From Azolla caroliniana (Eukaryota > Polypodiophyta): DNA of 64,000 nucleotides. Below are positions 20,101 through 31,985 of the stretch, piece after piece. The notes under the pieces are model-generated. The model was not told where the DNA came from, did not search any database, and was given only the letters and a program-made list of their open reading frames with translations. The stretch is taken from contig JBHGNT010000009.1 in the NCBI GenBank assembly GCA_043228905.1, positions 18,848,001 to 18,912,000 of the forward strand, written 5' to 3'. Every line of letters begins with the position of its first letter. Position 1 is the first letter of the stretch. The position numbers were made by a program, and so were the translations under genes.

Positions 20101-22000
20101 CGGCAACACCGTTCTGTTGCGGTGTGTATCTGCAGCTGAACTCTCGCCGAATTCCCTTTTGCTGCAAATAACTGTTGAATTGGCTGGAAAAGTATTCTTT
20201 TCCGCCATCCGACCGGATGCATTTGATCTTCCTCTCCGATTCCCGTTCCACCATGCTTTGGAGACTCCGGAAACACACGAAGACTTCACTCTTCCGCTCA
20301 ATGAGGTAGATCCATGTGTGCCGCGTACAGTCATCGATGAAGGAGATGAAATATCGACTCCCGCCAAGACTAACATTCTATGTCGGTACGCACACATCCG
20401 AATGGATAAGGTCGAGCTTGTTACGGCTCCGGTTACATTCGGTGGGGAATGGAAGCTAGTGTTGCTTCCCGAGTTGGCAGGATTCACATACTTGGGCCTT
20501 CCGGCCGCTAAACTTCGGCAAACCGAAAACAACTTGTTTCGTTTGCAGGTCTTGAAGCCTCCAGTAATTGATGTGGCCTCTCCGCTTGTGCCACAGGTCG
20601 ATGTCTGATTCGACCTTCTGTCCTTTTGCAAACAGAGCGGTGCCGACATCATTGGTGTCGAGGATAAACATCCTCCTGTCTCTGCGCCCTTGTGCAATAA
20701 TCTGGCCCTCTTCCTCGATGAAGCACCCGAGGTGCGTAAACCGCACCTGCATCCCTTGGTCGATGATCTGTCTGACCGACACCAGGTTCTTCGTGATCGT
20801 TGGAACGTGTAATACGTTCATCAGCTTCCCCTTCTTTCCGATGTGGCTCAAAGGGACTTCTCCGACGTGCACAATTGGGTGAGGAGTATCGTCTCCGGTT
20901 TCGACTATTCCTAGTTGATCCGGTTTCTCCAAAAAGGAGAACCACTCTTTCTGGTTCGTCATGTGGTTCGACGCACCGGAATCAACATAACACACTTCCT
21001 CCGATTTGGAAGTGGTCTTCTTCATCGAGTTTGCCTCGTGCTTCATCACCAAGGCTGGCCCGTTACCGTTTTTGGATCCTCCCGATCCCTTCGCGTAGTG
21101 CGAGCTTTGTCGGCCATCCTTGCTGGCCTTGCCGGATCAGGATTTGGCTGAATCCGCGTGTTTTCTCCAGCACTCGCTTTCTCTATGGCCCTTTTTGCCA
21201 CAATACCAACATTTCGTTGCAGATTTGTCTTGCCAGCCTCCGGCACTGCCTTGACTCCCCCTGCATGTGGAAGTCCCGGAACTGCTGTCGGCACATTCTC
21301 TGTGCCTTCGTTCTTGCTCTTGCCGGCCGCCTCCATTGCGTGCCGACCCGCCTTGTCCACCACACCCACGGGACCGATCCGCCTCCGTGTACAACATCTG
21401 GCTGTCAGTGGGTGCGCTAGTTGACGCACCGACGTGGTTCTCCTCTACAAGGAGCTTCCACTGTAAGTCGAAAAATGACGGCGTATTCTCCCTTGTACAC
21501 ACCGCCGTTCGGAACACTCTGAACTTAGATGCCAGGCCCCCAAGACAGACCTGTATCATCTCGTCTTCCTTTATGGTAACGTTGATAGAGGCAAGCGAGT
21601 CACAGATCTCTTTGATCCGGGCTGTGTAATCCGCCACCGACATGTCCTTCTGTCGGACATTGCTCAACTCCTGTCGGAGTTGCAGCTTCCGGGTTGTAGT
21701 GCTCGCGGCGAAAACCTTCTTCAGGTTACCCCAAGCCTCCTTCGGCGTCTTCGCATCTCGGATGTGGCTCAACAGCTGGTCTCCGACACTGGACGCGAAG
21801 CAATACATCACTTTTCTCGCCGATTGTTCACACACTAGGAAGTCCTTATGTGCCGCATCAGGTGCTGTTTCGTTGGCTCCTTCGACGAAACTCCAGTACC
21901 CATGCCGAACCAGGTACTAGTGCATCTTATACGACCAAGATGCATAGTTGGATCTGTCGAGTTTCTCCACAGGGAGCAAACCAGCCATTCCTCTATCCAT
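17151..22000 (-). pseudogene. copia D gag-pol with scattered stops and a charged C-terminal tail
   Basis: ATG at 22000 (MDRGMAGLLPVEKLDR). Gag with CCHC knuckle CWYCGKKGH, protease VDSGASNHM (near 20985), integrase with RSDGGKEYF and QQNGVAERK (about 20190-20095), [13 protein letters not shown] (near 18920), RNase H YTDAEWAGDASD (near 18165). The frame is cut by a TAG near codon 28, a TGA near 21135, a frameshift near 20400, a stop near 20010, a stop near 19085 and a break between 18686 and 18437. After RNase H about 160 charged residues follow (KKDRADRRKK; RGARARRSDARRSR). The final codons are E-C-stop, with the TGA formed by the first bases of the 3' LTR. Confidence 0.9.
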
Positions 22001-22080
22001 CACTTCTCTGTCTGTTGTTCTTACGACCTGGTAGGATTTGCTTTCAAGCGTTTGTCGGCTGCAGAGGTTCTCAACCCTCG

Positions 22081-22093
22081 CGCTCTGATACCA
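22081..22093 (-). other. primer binding site of copia D
   Basis: Reverse complement TGGTATCAGAGCG abutting the LTR. Confidence 0.92.
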
Positions 22094-22282
22094 TGTAAAC
22101 GATTACTTGCGGAAGCGTTAGAAAAACAGAGAAATTAGGGAATACACAGAGTACCCGGGAGAGACAGAGAGAGCAGAACCTCAAAGCTATATTCAAAAAT
22201 ATATAAAACACTCTATACATACAACTATGCTCAGTAGCATTATTTATACAAGTCCTCGTGGGACTGACAGAATGTAATGTAC
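22094..22282 (-). repeat. 5' LTR of copia D, truncated
   Basis: First ~189 bp (plus-strand order) match 16736-16925; the remainder is replaced by gypsy DNA. Confidence 0.88.
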
Positions 22283-23579
22283 GACTATAAACTAAAATAT
22301 CATCCAAGAAAATAACGACAAATTTTCCAAGTTGTTCTCGGAAAATGTCATTCATTTATTGTTGAAATCTAGCCGGAGCATTGGTCAAACCAAAAGGCAT
22401 AACCAAAAACTCATAATGGCCATAGCGCGTACGAAATGTCGTTTTAGGAACATCGTCCTCACTTATACGAATTTGATGGTAGCCAATATGGAGATCAAGT
22501 TTCGTAAAATACCGAGCTCCTTGGAGATGGTCAATTAGATCATCAGCCCGGGGCAATGGATACGAATTCTTGATCGTCACTCTATTCAAGCGTCGGTAAT
22601 TAATACACATATGCCATGTGCCCTCTTTCTTTTTAACCAAGAGAACTGATACACCCCATGGAGATCTACTATAACGTATATAACCCATTCGTAAATAGTC
22701 CTTGAGTTGCTTAGATACCTCATCCTCTTTAGATCGACTTAAGCGATAAGGAGGTATACTTATTGGTGCAACGCCAGGTACAATATCTATATGATGCTCT
22801 ATATTACGTTTAGGAGGTAACCCATCTGGTAGTTCACTCAGAAAAACATCACGAAAATCATTTAAGATTTCATCGAGTTGTTGTTGTTCAAAATATGTTA
22901 ATTGAATCGAGACATTTCGATATTGTAAACGTGAATGTCCGGTTCAAGTACACAATAAAATAGAGTAGAACAAGACAACTCGGATATTAATGGAGAGGAA
23001 ACAATCGAGAGGGATGGTTTTTTTACACATTGAATAAAATGAGTACAATCGTTTAGTACAAATGTTATTGAATGATGAACCCAATCAATAGATAAAGAAG
23101 AGCTTTTATTATAGAACCAAGGATAACCCAATATTACATCGGTGGTACAAAGATTCATTACATGGAAGTCTACTTCCTCTATATAAGTGTCAATAGAAAT
23201 TCCTAATGAATGAATCACCCTGTTGATGTATTGTACTCTTCCATAAGCCAAGTGCACTGTATAGGTGTGATCACTTACAGTGGGTTGGATTCCCCATATC
23301 TGAACTAAACGATCATTCACAAAGTTGTGTGAGCGTCCCGAATCAAACAAAAATTGTATGGGAGATCCATTGATATACCTGTTTGCACGTATTAAATCAT
23401 TGGGACCCAATACATAGTGAGGGAAAGAACATTGACAATTACTTAAATGATGTGTATAGACCTGAAGGACATTAGGAATCTGACCCTTATGGTCTTCAGC
23501 TTTAGCTTTGCTGTCGTGCTCTTTCCGTTGGAGCTTTCGACATTTCTCTTTTGTATGACCCTTCTTTTTGCAGAATATG
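22283..23579 (-). pseudogene. gypsy F zinc knuckle, protease and reverse transcriptase
   Basis: Reading leftward: CKKKGHTKEKC zinc knuckle (about 23575-23540), a retropepsin with FLFDSGRSHNFVND (near 23340), then a degraded spacer with many stops (about 22900-22700). The chromovirus-style RT follows from 22688 ([44 protein letters not shown], then catalytic FLDDILVYS near 22300). RNase H and integrase are missing. It is clearly dead. Confidence 0.85.
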
Positions 23580-23979
23580 TGTAAAAAGAATAGCATACGG
23601 AAGAAATAGAAAACTAAACACAGAAAATACACAGGTTTAATGGAGAGCTTGAATGTACAAAGTACGCAGGAGAGACAGAGAGAGAACACACAGAACTGAA
23701 TTCAAAATAATACTCAATTTGTACATACACCGTGCTCAGTGAGCACCTTTTATACAAGGGGTGACAATAGGGCTAACACAAGTACTGACAGTACTTGACC
23801 GCTCATAAATGAGCCTACTACACTAACTCCCAAAATTATTCCTTACGAGGAATATCTTCCCAATGGCCTCGCGGTTTTCATACCGATACGACCATGTTAT
23901 GCGTACCGATTTACACACCCAGTCTACGCACTGGGTTACGCATTGTATTACGCACGAATGTTGAGCTTGTCTCTCAACA
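23580..23979 (-). mobile_element. solo LTR (copia B family), TSD atatg
   Basis: 400 bp (tgtaaaaag...ctcaaca), similar to the LTRs of copia B throughout. Perfect target duplication atatg at 23575-23579 and 23980-23984. It splits the zinc-knuckle coding region of gypsy F. It lacks the 8 extra terminal bases seen in the 3' LTR of B. Confidence 0.93.
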
Positions 23980-23984
23980 ATATG

Positions 23985-25023
23985 CAAAAAGGATGTTGTC
24001 ACTTATAATCGCGATCCATGAATTCGTTGGATGTCTTGCATTTCCCAGCGAATTGCGACTACTTAGTCCCGGGCATTTCATTGGGTTTGTTGTGGTCCTT
24101 CTTCGAAGTGCGTTGATAGCGAAGAACTATTTCAACGGCCTCTTCGAAGGATTTTGGATCCTTATCGTGCACTATCTAATGATAGTCTGAATTGGGGATG
24201 CCATTGACAAAACATGCTATTAACCAATTGTCCCCTTCTAGACCCGATTTTTGGATTTGGGTTCTAGCATGGTGGACATAGTCTTCTAGTGAAGAAAATT
24301 TCTTGCTAGAGAGGTTCATTAAAGCTTGAGCTGCCTCGGTTCGAGAGGGAGGTTGCAGAAATTGGCCCTTAAAAACATGCTATTAACCAATTGTCCCATT
24401 CTAGACCCGATTTTTGGATTTGGGTTTTAGCATGGTGGACATAGTCTTCTAGCAAAGAAAATTTCTTGCTAGAGAGGTTCATTAAAGCTTGAGCTGCCTC
24501 GGTTCGAGAGGGAGGTTGCAGAAATTGGCCCTTAAAAACTGTGACAAAATCCATCCAAGTATCGGGCAATTTCCCCAAAGTTCGAAGCCCACGCCACCAG
24601 GCGGAGGTCTTACCCCCTAGTTCTCGGCTGACATATGCAATTTTGTACTATCTGGCGTGGGATAGAGCTCAAAATGAGACTCCCATCGGCCCAGCCACGT
24701 GCAGATTGCTTCTTCGGTTCTTTCCTTTTTTTCTCCTATAAATGGCTTAACGACAAACGATGGTTCACCCTGTCGCTCATCAGCTCTATTAGTCTCATGT
24801 TGTAAACTAATGACACGTAACTAAGGTATTGGGTTATTTGCGAAAAATACATCTCAATGGACATTTGTCCAAGACGATTTCCTTGAGTTCCTGCTGCTTG
24901 AGTTGATGACATTGGGTCGTTATTTTGAGCCATTAAATGATTATTTCTGGCAAAGAAATAGGATAAGGTTAGACAAATAGTCATAACATCATGTCGTGAT
25001 GTAAACATATCCTGGGCAAACAT
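23985..25023 (-). pseudogene. gypsy F gag
   Basis: Gag start MAQNNDPMSS near 24930. The retrotransposon gag domain (PDTWMDFVTVFKGQFLQPPSR, around 24560-24510) resembles the plus-strand copy at 27058-28671 closely. A 163-bp tandem duplication (24211-24373 and 24374-24536) repeats part of the domain; 163 is not a multiple of three, so it shifts the frame. Confidence 0.8.
24211..24536. repeat. 163-bp tandem duplication within gypsy gag
   Basis: Two adjacent copies, nearly identical, starting aacatgctat at 24211 and at 24374. The second gypsy copy at 27058-28671 has the segment once, so the duplication is specific to F. Confidence 0.9.
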
Positions 25024-25992
25024 TAATCAATATCATGATCTCACGTCAATACCCCTCTAGACGTATGAGATGAGGTTCAAGATCAGGTTACTATGGTAAC
25101 ACAAAGGTGTTTTAAAAACCATGGGGGTGACAAATTAATGTCTTTCCCTGATCTCTATATCGATTTTTTCATGGCGGCTCCTCGAGGCTCAACCATGTAT
25201 GTCCGCGTCATGAGTAGTTTATACACGAAAAAAATGTTAACAATAAACTATGTTTCTGTGCCCACATATGTGGTTTCGGCTCTTTAAGTCCTATTATGAG
25301 GACCCCGAAGTGCACTTAGACTTCAAGTCTAAACATGTGTGATAGTCATATGTATCAACAATGTTGTATGGTCTTGGTCATATATGAACTCGAGACCTCG
25401 AGGACAAATGCATTAAACACTTGAGCCAACCAAGTAGGTTGCTCTTCTTGAATGTTTAATGTTTCATGCGTATAAGAGATATGCGAGGCATTTGCCCATA
25501 TATGTTTTTTTTAAAAGAAACATATATGTCAAGAGTCCTTATTTCCCCCTAGTTTACTACAAAATATGTTGGTACGTTACCTAACCTCAAGTCTCGTAAT
25601 TACGATGGCATACGCCAAAGTGCAACCTAATGGTCAAGCCAAATGAGCCCTCTTTTCGTAGTAGGCCCACGTGGCCCATCACATGGTCACGTCATTACGA
25701 ATGCCTCTCGTAAGAATGATCTCATGGTGGCATCGTATCCATGTAATGAGGGAGGGATGTTGGATACGTGTGTCATAAGAGCGACCTCACATGAAGTAGG
25801 TCAAGCCATACGTACTCAAAATCATTATGGCTATAGCGTTTCCTTACGTAATGAAATATCAAAGTCACCAACGGGGATTTCAACAATAAAAAATTGTTGA
25901 AAAAAGGGATGGTGACAACGCTATTCTCACAAAAATGTGAGGATGGCCACCAATATCGTTTCCCCGGAAAGGAAAACATTTGATTTAAAATC
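25024..25992. other. AT-rich leader/intergenic stretch, no gene
   Basis: No coding frame of note. It is probably the 5' leader of gypsy F, since it lies between gag and the LTR-like repeat. Nothing else is recognisable. Confidence 0.4.
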
Positions 25993-27057
25993 ACGTAATA
26001 ACTTATATACACATATGTATATTATCACATATATACGATCAACTACGTATACATGTGACCACATATGCCTATATTAAAGAAATCGTTATATTTAATAGCC
26101 AAAAGTGACGTAATCGAGATATGTAATCGAGGCATATACCTCTACGCACATGAGACATCCAATAATAAGGGTTCAACGTAATACGCAATTGAGGTATTGA
26201 CCTCTTACACATACGAGACCAAACGCATATCATTTACAACAAAATCGAGGTGTTGACCTCATACGCAAACGTAACATATGTTCGTGAACGTAATACGTAA
26301 TTGAGGTATTAACCTCATATGCATACGACACTCATCACATATTATTTATATGTCAAACGAGGTATTGACCTCGTGCACATATGTAAGCGTTTTAGATAAC
26401 CAATTAAATACCACTACAACATCATTTAATTAATGAAAATAATTTACATATTAACCATACACATGATTAGATGGGAGAAGAAAAAATAAACAAAAAATAA
26501 CAAGAAAGATTGCCGAAGTTCCTTGTTGATCCTTGTCTACATGAAGGCCAACCACACAACAATCGATCGCCATCCATCGAGAAGATAAGACCAACAAAAG
26601 AAACATTAGTACAAAGGCTCAGATACCAAATATTAGAGACATGTACTAAAGTAAGCATTAGATAAGGATAGATCTAGGTAGATAGAAAGAAAGGAGAGAG
26701 AGAAAGAAGGGTGTCGATCCACCCGACCACCCCCCAACGAAGGGATCGAGACGGACTCGAGCCTCGATCGGCGTCCCATACCACCGCCGTGGCGTCGAGT
26801 CGTACCTGGTGCTGGCGCGCTCGCTACAAGAGTTGACCCACCACAAGACAGAGTCTCGACGTAGTCAACCTCATGATCAAATGAGGGTAGCTAGGCCTCT
26901 TATTCATAGCGATACCCAAGGCCCCCAACCATGTTCACACTTGGCCTAATGGGTTGTTTCAATCCTGAGGATTAAAAGTAATCCTCCCCTTCTTTACACT
27001 CTCGTTTAACCCTCACACTTATCCACGTGTATGGAATACTACGGTAAATTCTCACCA
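25993..27057 (-). repeat. ~1.06-kb direct repeat, copy 1: gypsy leader plus LTR-like end
   Basis: Repeats at 30963-31985 with many substitutions and a deletion of about 40 bp near its start. On the minus strand: LTR-like 427 bp starting TGGTGAGAATTTACC at 27057 and ending near 26631, then TGGTATCTGAGCC (26628-26616, a variant Met-tRNA primer site), then a leader with five palindromes of about 14 bp. Confidence 0.75.
26130..26372. repeat. array of five 14-bp palindromes, 56-61 bp apart
   Basis: gaggtattgacctc-type palindromes at 26130-26143, 26191-26204, 26247-26260, 26303-26316 and 26359-26372. Spacing is 61, 56, 56 and 56 bp, and the units are followed by related (t/c)acgca sequence. The same array recurs in copy 2 (for example 31182, 31238 and 31294, also 56 bp apart). 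Confidence 0.85.
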
Positions 27058-28671
27058 TGACTATCTCTCTGACCTTATCCTATTTCTTTTCCAGAAATAA
27101 TCATTTAATGGCTCAAAATAACGACCCGATGTCATCCGCTCAAGCGGAAGGAACTCAAGGGAATCCTCCTGGACAAATGTCCATTGAGATGTATTTTTCG
27201 CAAATAACCCAATACCTTAGTTTCACCGCTCAACAGATGACCGAACTTCGGCAATCTCAAAGTGCTCTCGAGGCACGTGTCATTAGTCTACAACGTGAGA
27301 CTAATAGACGTGATGAGCGACAAGGTGAACCATCGTTTGTCGTTAAGCCATTTAGGGGAGACAAAAAGGAAAGAACCGAAGAAGCAATCTGCACGTGACT
27401 GGGCCGATGGGAGTCTCATTTTGAGCTCTATCCCACGCTAGATAGTACGAAGATTGCATATGTCGGCCGAGAACTAGGGGGTAAGGCCGCCGCTTGGTGG
27501 CATGGGCTCCGTACTTTGGGGAAATTGCCCGATACCTGGACAGATTTTGTCACAGTTTTCAAGGGCCAATTTCTACAACCTCCCTCTCGAACCAAGGCAA
27601 CACAAGCTTTAATGAACCTCTCTAGCAGGAAGTTTTCCTCACTAGAAGACTATGTCCACCATGCTAGAACCCAAATCCAAAAATCGGGTCTAGAAGGGGA
27701 CAATTGGTTAATAGCTTGTTTTATCAATGGCATCCCCAATTCGTACTATCACTTGATAGTGCACGATATGGATCCAAAATCCTTCGAAGAGGCCGTTGAA
27801 ATAGTTCTTCTCTATCAACGAAGGACCACAATAAACACAACGAAGCGCCCGGGACTAAGCAGTCGCAATTCGCTGGGAAACGCAAGACACCCAATGAATT
27901 CATGGATCACGATTGTAAGCGACAACATCCTTTTTGCGTATTCTGCAAAAAGAAGGGTCATACAAAAGATCAATGTCGAAAGCTCCAACGCAAAGAGCAC
28001 GACAACAAAACTAAACCTGCAGACCATAAAGCTCAGATTCCTAATGTCCTTCAGGTCTATACACATCATTTAAGTAATTGTCAATGTTCTTTCCCTCACT
28101 ATGTATTGGGTACCAATGATTTACTATGTGCAAATGAGTATATATCAATGGATCTCCGGTACAATTTTTATTTGATTCGGGAAGCTCACACAACTTTGTG
28201 AATGATCGTTTGGTTCAGATATGGGGAATCCAACCCATCGTAAGTGATCACACCTATACGGTGCACTTGGCTGATGGAAGAGTACAATACATCAACGGGG
28301 CGATTCATTCATTAGGAATTTCTATTGACACTTATATAGAGGAAGTAGACTTCCATGTAATGAATCTTTGTACCACCGATGTAATATTAGGTTATCCCTA
28401 GTTCTATAATAAAAGCTCTTCTTTATCTATTGATTGTGTTCATCATTCAATAACATTTGTACTAAACGATTATACTCATTTTATTCAATGTGTAAAAAAA
28501 CAATCCCTCTCGATTGTTTCCTCATGTCCATCAATATCCGAGTTGTCTTGTTCTACTCTATTTTATTGTGTACTTGATCCAGACATTCACGTTTAAAATA
28601 TCGATAATGTCTCGGTTCAATTAACATATTTTGAACAACAACAACTTGATGAAATCTTAAATGATTTTCGT
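27058..28671 (+). pseudogene. gypsy G gag-protease fragment, plus strand
   Basis: Homologous to gypsy F but on the opposite strand. Gag from 27057 (MAQNNDPMSS near 27108), the gag domain at 27516-27800, zinc knuckle CKKKGHTKDQC (about 27945-27980) and protease DSGSSHNFVND (28177-28210). Frameshifts near 27390, 27850 and 28150, and stops near 28400 and 28592. It begins exactly where the LTR-like repeat ends and stops near 28671, where a different gypsy family takes over. The RT is missing. Confidence 0.82.
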
Positions 28672-30240
28672 ACCGGACCTGGCAATGCTCAGGTGGATAG
28701 CGTACATCGTCCCTGAATCCGGAAATTCGACACATTTCCGGAAAAAACAACGCCCCGGCCGACATGCTTTCGAGGGCGAGATTCGAAGATGAGGATGACA
28801 TGGTTTCGGAGCACGAGGAAGTCGGCGTGGAATTCTTCGAGTTGGCTTACGTAATGACAAGGGAGGGGAGCACTCCGGCGCTTAACGAGTTCGACGAGAG
28901 CAAGTACGACAGGGAGTGGCTCCGGATTGGTGGGTTCCTGAAGACAATGACACCGGACGCGGCGTGGACAAAGGAGGCCAACCGGATTCGGAAGAGAGCG
29001 TACTGATTCTTCCTACGGGATGGGGGCATTTGGAAACACCCAAAGAAGAGAAATGGCGTTCCGCTCCGAGTCGTGGCGAAGAAAGAGGAATAGGAGGAAT
29101 TGCTGGTGGTGTAGCACGAAAGTCCCTGGGCCAGACACCGCGGGACGTGGGCCACATTCAAGAAGCTGAAGGGGAAGTACTGGTGGCCGGGATGTGCATC
29201 GGTTCGTGACGACTTGCGAAAGTTGTCAGGTGCACTCCAGAGTCCGACATCGGGACGAGCTTCACCCGACCTACCCTCCGACTATCCACTTCAAATGGAT
29301 GGTGGACTTGGTGACGATGCCGATGGGGGTAGGGCAGATGCGATACCTGGTGCTGGCACGGGAGGACCTGACAAACTAGGTGGAAGGCCGAGCACTGATG
29401 AACAAAAGGACCGCAACTGTGTGCTGATTTCTGATCGAAGAGGTGGTATGCCGGTACGGGTGCATAGGGAAGATCATAGCCGACCGCGGAGAACTGGATG
29501 CACAAGAGGCTGAAGACCTATTTGACCGGCTAAGGGTTCAACTCTCGCTCACCGCGACGTACAATCTGGAGGCGAACGGGCAGGTGGAACATGGACACGG
29601 GCTGATCGTCAAAGTGTTAGTGCGGGCATGTGGAGGCCAAGTTGGAAATTGGCCGTGACTCTTGCCCTATGCGTTGTGGGCTGACCGAACTACACACAGT
29701 TCGGTAACCGGGTTCATGCCAACAGAGTTGATGTATGGGCAGAGGCCGGACATGCCAATGGAGCGAACGATCTCCTCATGGACTGCGGTGGACTGGAAAA
29801 ACGAGATGAGCCGGGAGGAGCTGTTACCGGCGGATCCGGCAGCTCGAGCGAAGACCGGAGGATGTGGAATGAGCCGTGGAGAAGCTATGGGGGGCGAGGA
29901 TGAAGAACAAAGAATGATTTGACATGACCCACTGGCTACGACCGAAGAAAATCGAGGAAGGCAACTGGGTTCTAGTATATGACAGCAGCCTCGACAACCA
30001 GCACAAGGCGATGCGGAAGTTCGCAAGGAGGTGGTTCAGGCCTTATGTGGTGACATGCGCCAACGACAATGGGACCTACCATCTCGCGGAGCTTGACGGG
30101 ACGAGGATGGTAGTACCGGTGGTGGGAAAAAGGATCAAAGTGTTCAAAAGGTGGCACGAGGATGACCTCGACCCGGACGACTTGGATAGCGAGGACGACC
30201 GGCTCAGAGCGAGTGGCGATCCGGAGGATGAAGGGTAAGC
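28672..30240 (+). pseudogene. gypsy H RNase H end, integrase and C-terminal domain
   Basis: A different gypsy family. It starts in the RNase H C-terminus (WIAYI... then ADMLSRARFEDEDD, about 28690-28795). Integrase HHCC zinc region (HRGTWATFKKLKGKYWWPGM...CESCQ), catalytic core fragments (FKWMVDLVTMPMG; ADRGELDAQEAEDLF; LEANGQVEHGHG) and the C-terminal FARRWFRPYVV...ELDGT...GKRIKVFKRW region ending at TAA 30236-30238. Stops and frameshifts occur at about 29010, 29090, 29380, 29655 and 29920. GC content is clearly higher than in gypsy G, marking the join. Confidence 0.85.
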
Positions 30241-30311
30241 GCGGGCCAGTCTTCTCCGGCAAGAGTCTATTTTGGCGCATACTGGTGGATGTGCGGTTAG
30301 GTGGGGGTGGA

Positions 30312-30962
30312 TGTCGTGGAGAAAACCGTCCCTAGGCAGAATCGGAGAATAATGTGCGCGAACTGGCCCTTGTACGTAGGCACAAGTTTTGTTGTAATAT
30401 ATATATTTAGGTACAAGTCGGCTGATGTCAATAACCTACGTAGCACGCATTTGTTAGGTAGAAAATCAAGGCGTATCTTTGTTCGAAAGGACAAAGAATA
30501 AAGACAATGTAACGGGTTGTAACGGCCTCCCTCCTTGGGCTATAAAAGAGAGGGAGAGGAATGGTAATGGGGATCGCTTTTGTCGAGGACGAAGTGTTGT
30601 CGGATTGGGACCGAACTCTTCTCCTTCGTCTTTCTCTGTGTTTGCGTTGTGCAGGTTTTCGGGAGGCTGACTCTGCTCCGCGGAATACCTGAGTCCTTCT
30701 AGTAGAGTCTCCATCTCGCGTCCGTGTGCGTGTGTGCGTGTAGGTGTCAGAGCTTGTCGTTCACCGGCCCACCGGTTGTAACCCCTTTCATCTGATATAT
30801 ATATATATATATACATCCACACATTCATCTTGTTTCAATCGGTTGCGATTTCTGTGTATTTGTGTGTGTGCAAAGCACGACCGTTGTCTTTCCTGCTCCC
30901 CTCCGGCTCTCTTTTTCCTCGGACCAAGACCCTCGTGGTCCTGCCTCGTTCTACACGAACGC
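30312..30962 (+). repeat. probable 3' LTR of gypsy H
   Basis: Follows a purine tract (30299-30311) after the polyprotein and starts TGTCGTGG. It contains TATAAAAG at 30541-30548. The right end is not defined because the sequence runs into the direct repeat at 30963. No second copy is present to confirm it. Confidence 0.45.
30541..30548 (+). promoter_or_regulatory. TATA box in gypsy H LTR
   Basis: TATAAAAG followed by a GA-rich stretch, about 230 bp into the putative LTR. Confidence 0.5.
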
Positions 30963-31985
30963 GCGTAATAACGCGACAACGTATACATGTGAGCACATAT
31001 GAATACATTAAACAAATTGTTACATCAAATAGCCAACAATTATGTAATCGAGATACGCAATCGAGGCATATTCCCTCTACGCACACGAAACATCCAAAAA
31101 TAAGGGTTCATCGTGATACGCAATTGGGGTATTGACCTCTTACACATACGAGACCAAACGCATATCATTTACAACAAAATCGAGGTATTGACCTCATACG
31201 CATACGTAACATATGTATGTGAGCATAATACGCAATTGAGGTATTAACCTCATGCGCATACGACACTAATCACATATTCAATATATGTGAAATGAGGTAT
31301 TGACCTCATACACATATGTAAACGTTTTATACAACCAATTAATTAGCTCTACAACATCATTAAATTAATGAAAACAATTACATATAGACTATACACATGA
31401 TTAGATGGGAGAAGAAAAAATAGAATAAGGAAAGAGTTACCGAAGTTTCTTTGTTGATCGTTGTCTGGATCAAGGCCGACCGCACATCGATCGATCACCA
31501 TCAATCAACAAGACAAAAGACAACAAAAGAAACATTAGAATATAGGCTCTAAAACCAACTATTAGAGACATGAACTAATGTAAGCATAAAATAAGGATAA
31601 AAGATAGATCTAGATAGAAAGGAGAGAGAGAAAGAAGGGTGCCGATCCACCCGACCACCCCCGAGCGAAGGGATCAAGACGGACTCGAGCCTCGATCGGC
31701 GTCCGATACCACCATCGTGGCGTCGAGTCGTACCTGGTGTTGGCGTGTTCACTACAAGAGTTGACCCACCACAAGACAGAGTGTCGATGTAGTCAACAAG
31801 AAAATGAAATGAGGGTAGCTAGGCCTCTTATTTATAGCGATACCCAAGGCCCCCAAGCAAGTTCACACTTGGCCTAATGGGTTGTCTCAATCCCAAGGAT
31901 TAAAAGTAATCCTCCCCTTCTTTACACTCTCATTTAACCCTCACACTTATGCACGTGTATAGAATACTACGGTAAATTCTCACCA
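30963..31985 (-). repeat. ~1.02-kb direct repeat, copy 2 (I): gypsy leader plus LTR-like end
   Basis: Second copy of 25993-27057, same orientation. LTR-like part 31560-31985; its primer-like site (31545-31557) is mutated. It carries the palindrome array. No gag is attached, so this is a truncated sibling of gypsy F or a recombination product. Confidence 0.75.

Larger units (their letters stand above)
16736..22282 (-). mobile_element. Ty1/copia retrotransposon D, right LTR truncated
   Basis: Minus-strand element: 3' LTR 16736-17156, purine tract 17157-17170, gag-pol 17151-22000, primer site 22081-22093 and 5' LTR from 22094. The 5' LTR matches the left one only to about 22282; beyond that comes unrelated gypsy sequence, so about 230 bp of LTR and any target duplication are lost. 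Confidence 0.92.
22283..27057 (-). mobile_element. Ty3/gypsy element F (5' LTR, leader, gag, protease, RT; 3' half lost)
   Basis: Minus-strand order: LTR-like 27057-26631, primer-like site 26628-26616, long AT-rich leader to 25024, gag, CCHC, protease and RT, ending at the junction with the copia D LTR near 22283. A 400-bp solo LTR (23580-23979) lies inside. The link between the LTR/leader and the gag is inferred from order and orientation. Confidence 0.7.

Noticed and set aside
26130-26372. CRISPR-like array in the gypsy leader
   Set aside because: The sequence between palindromes is also repeated, and the array belongs to a retrotransposon leader found twice.
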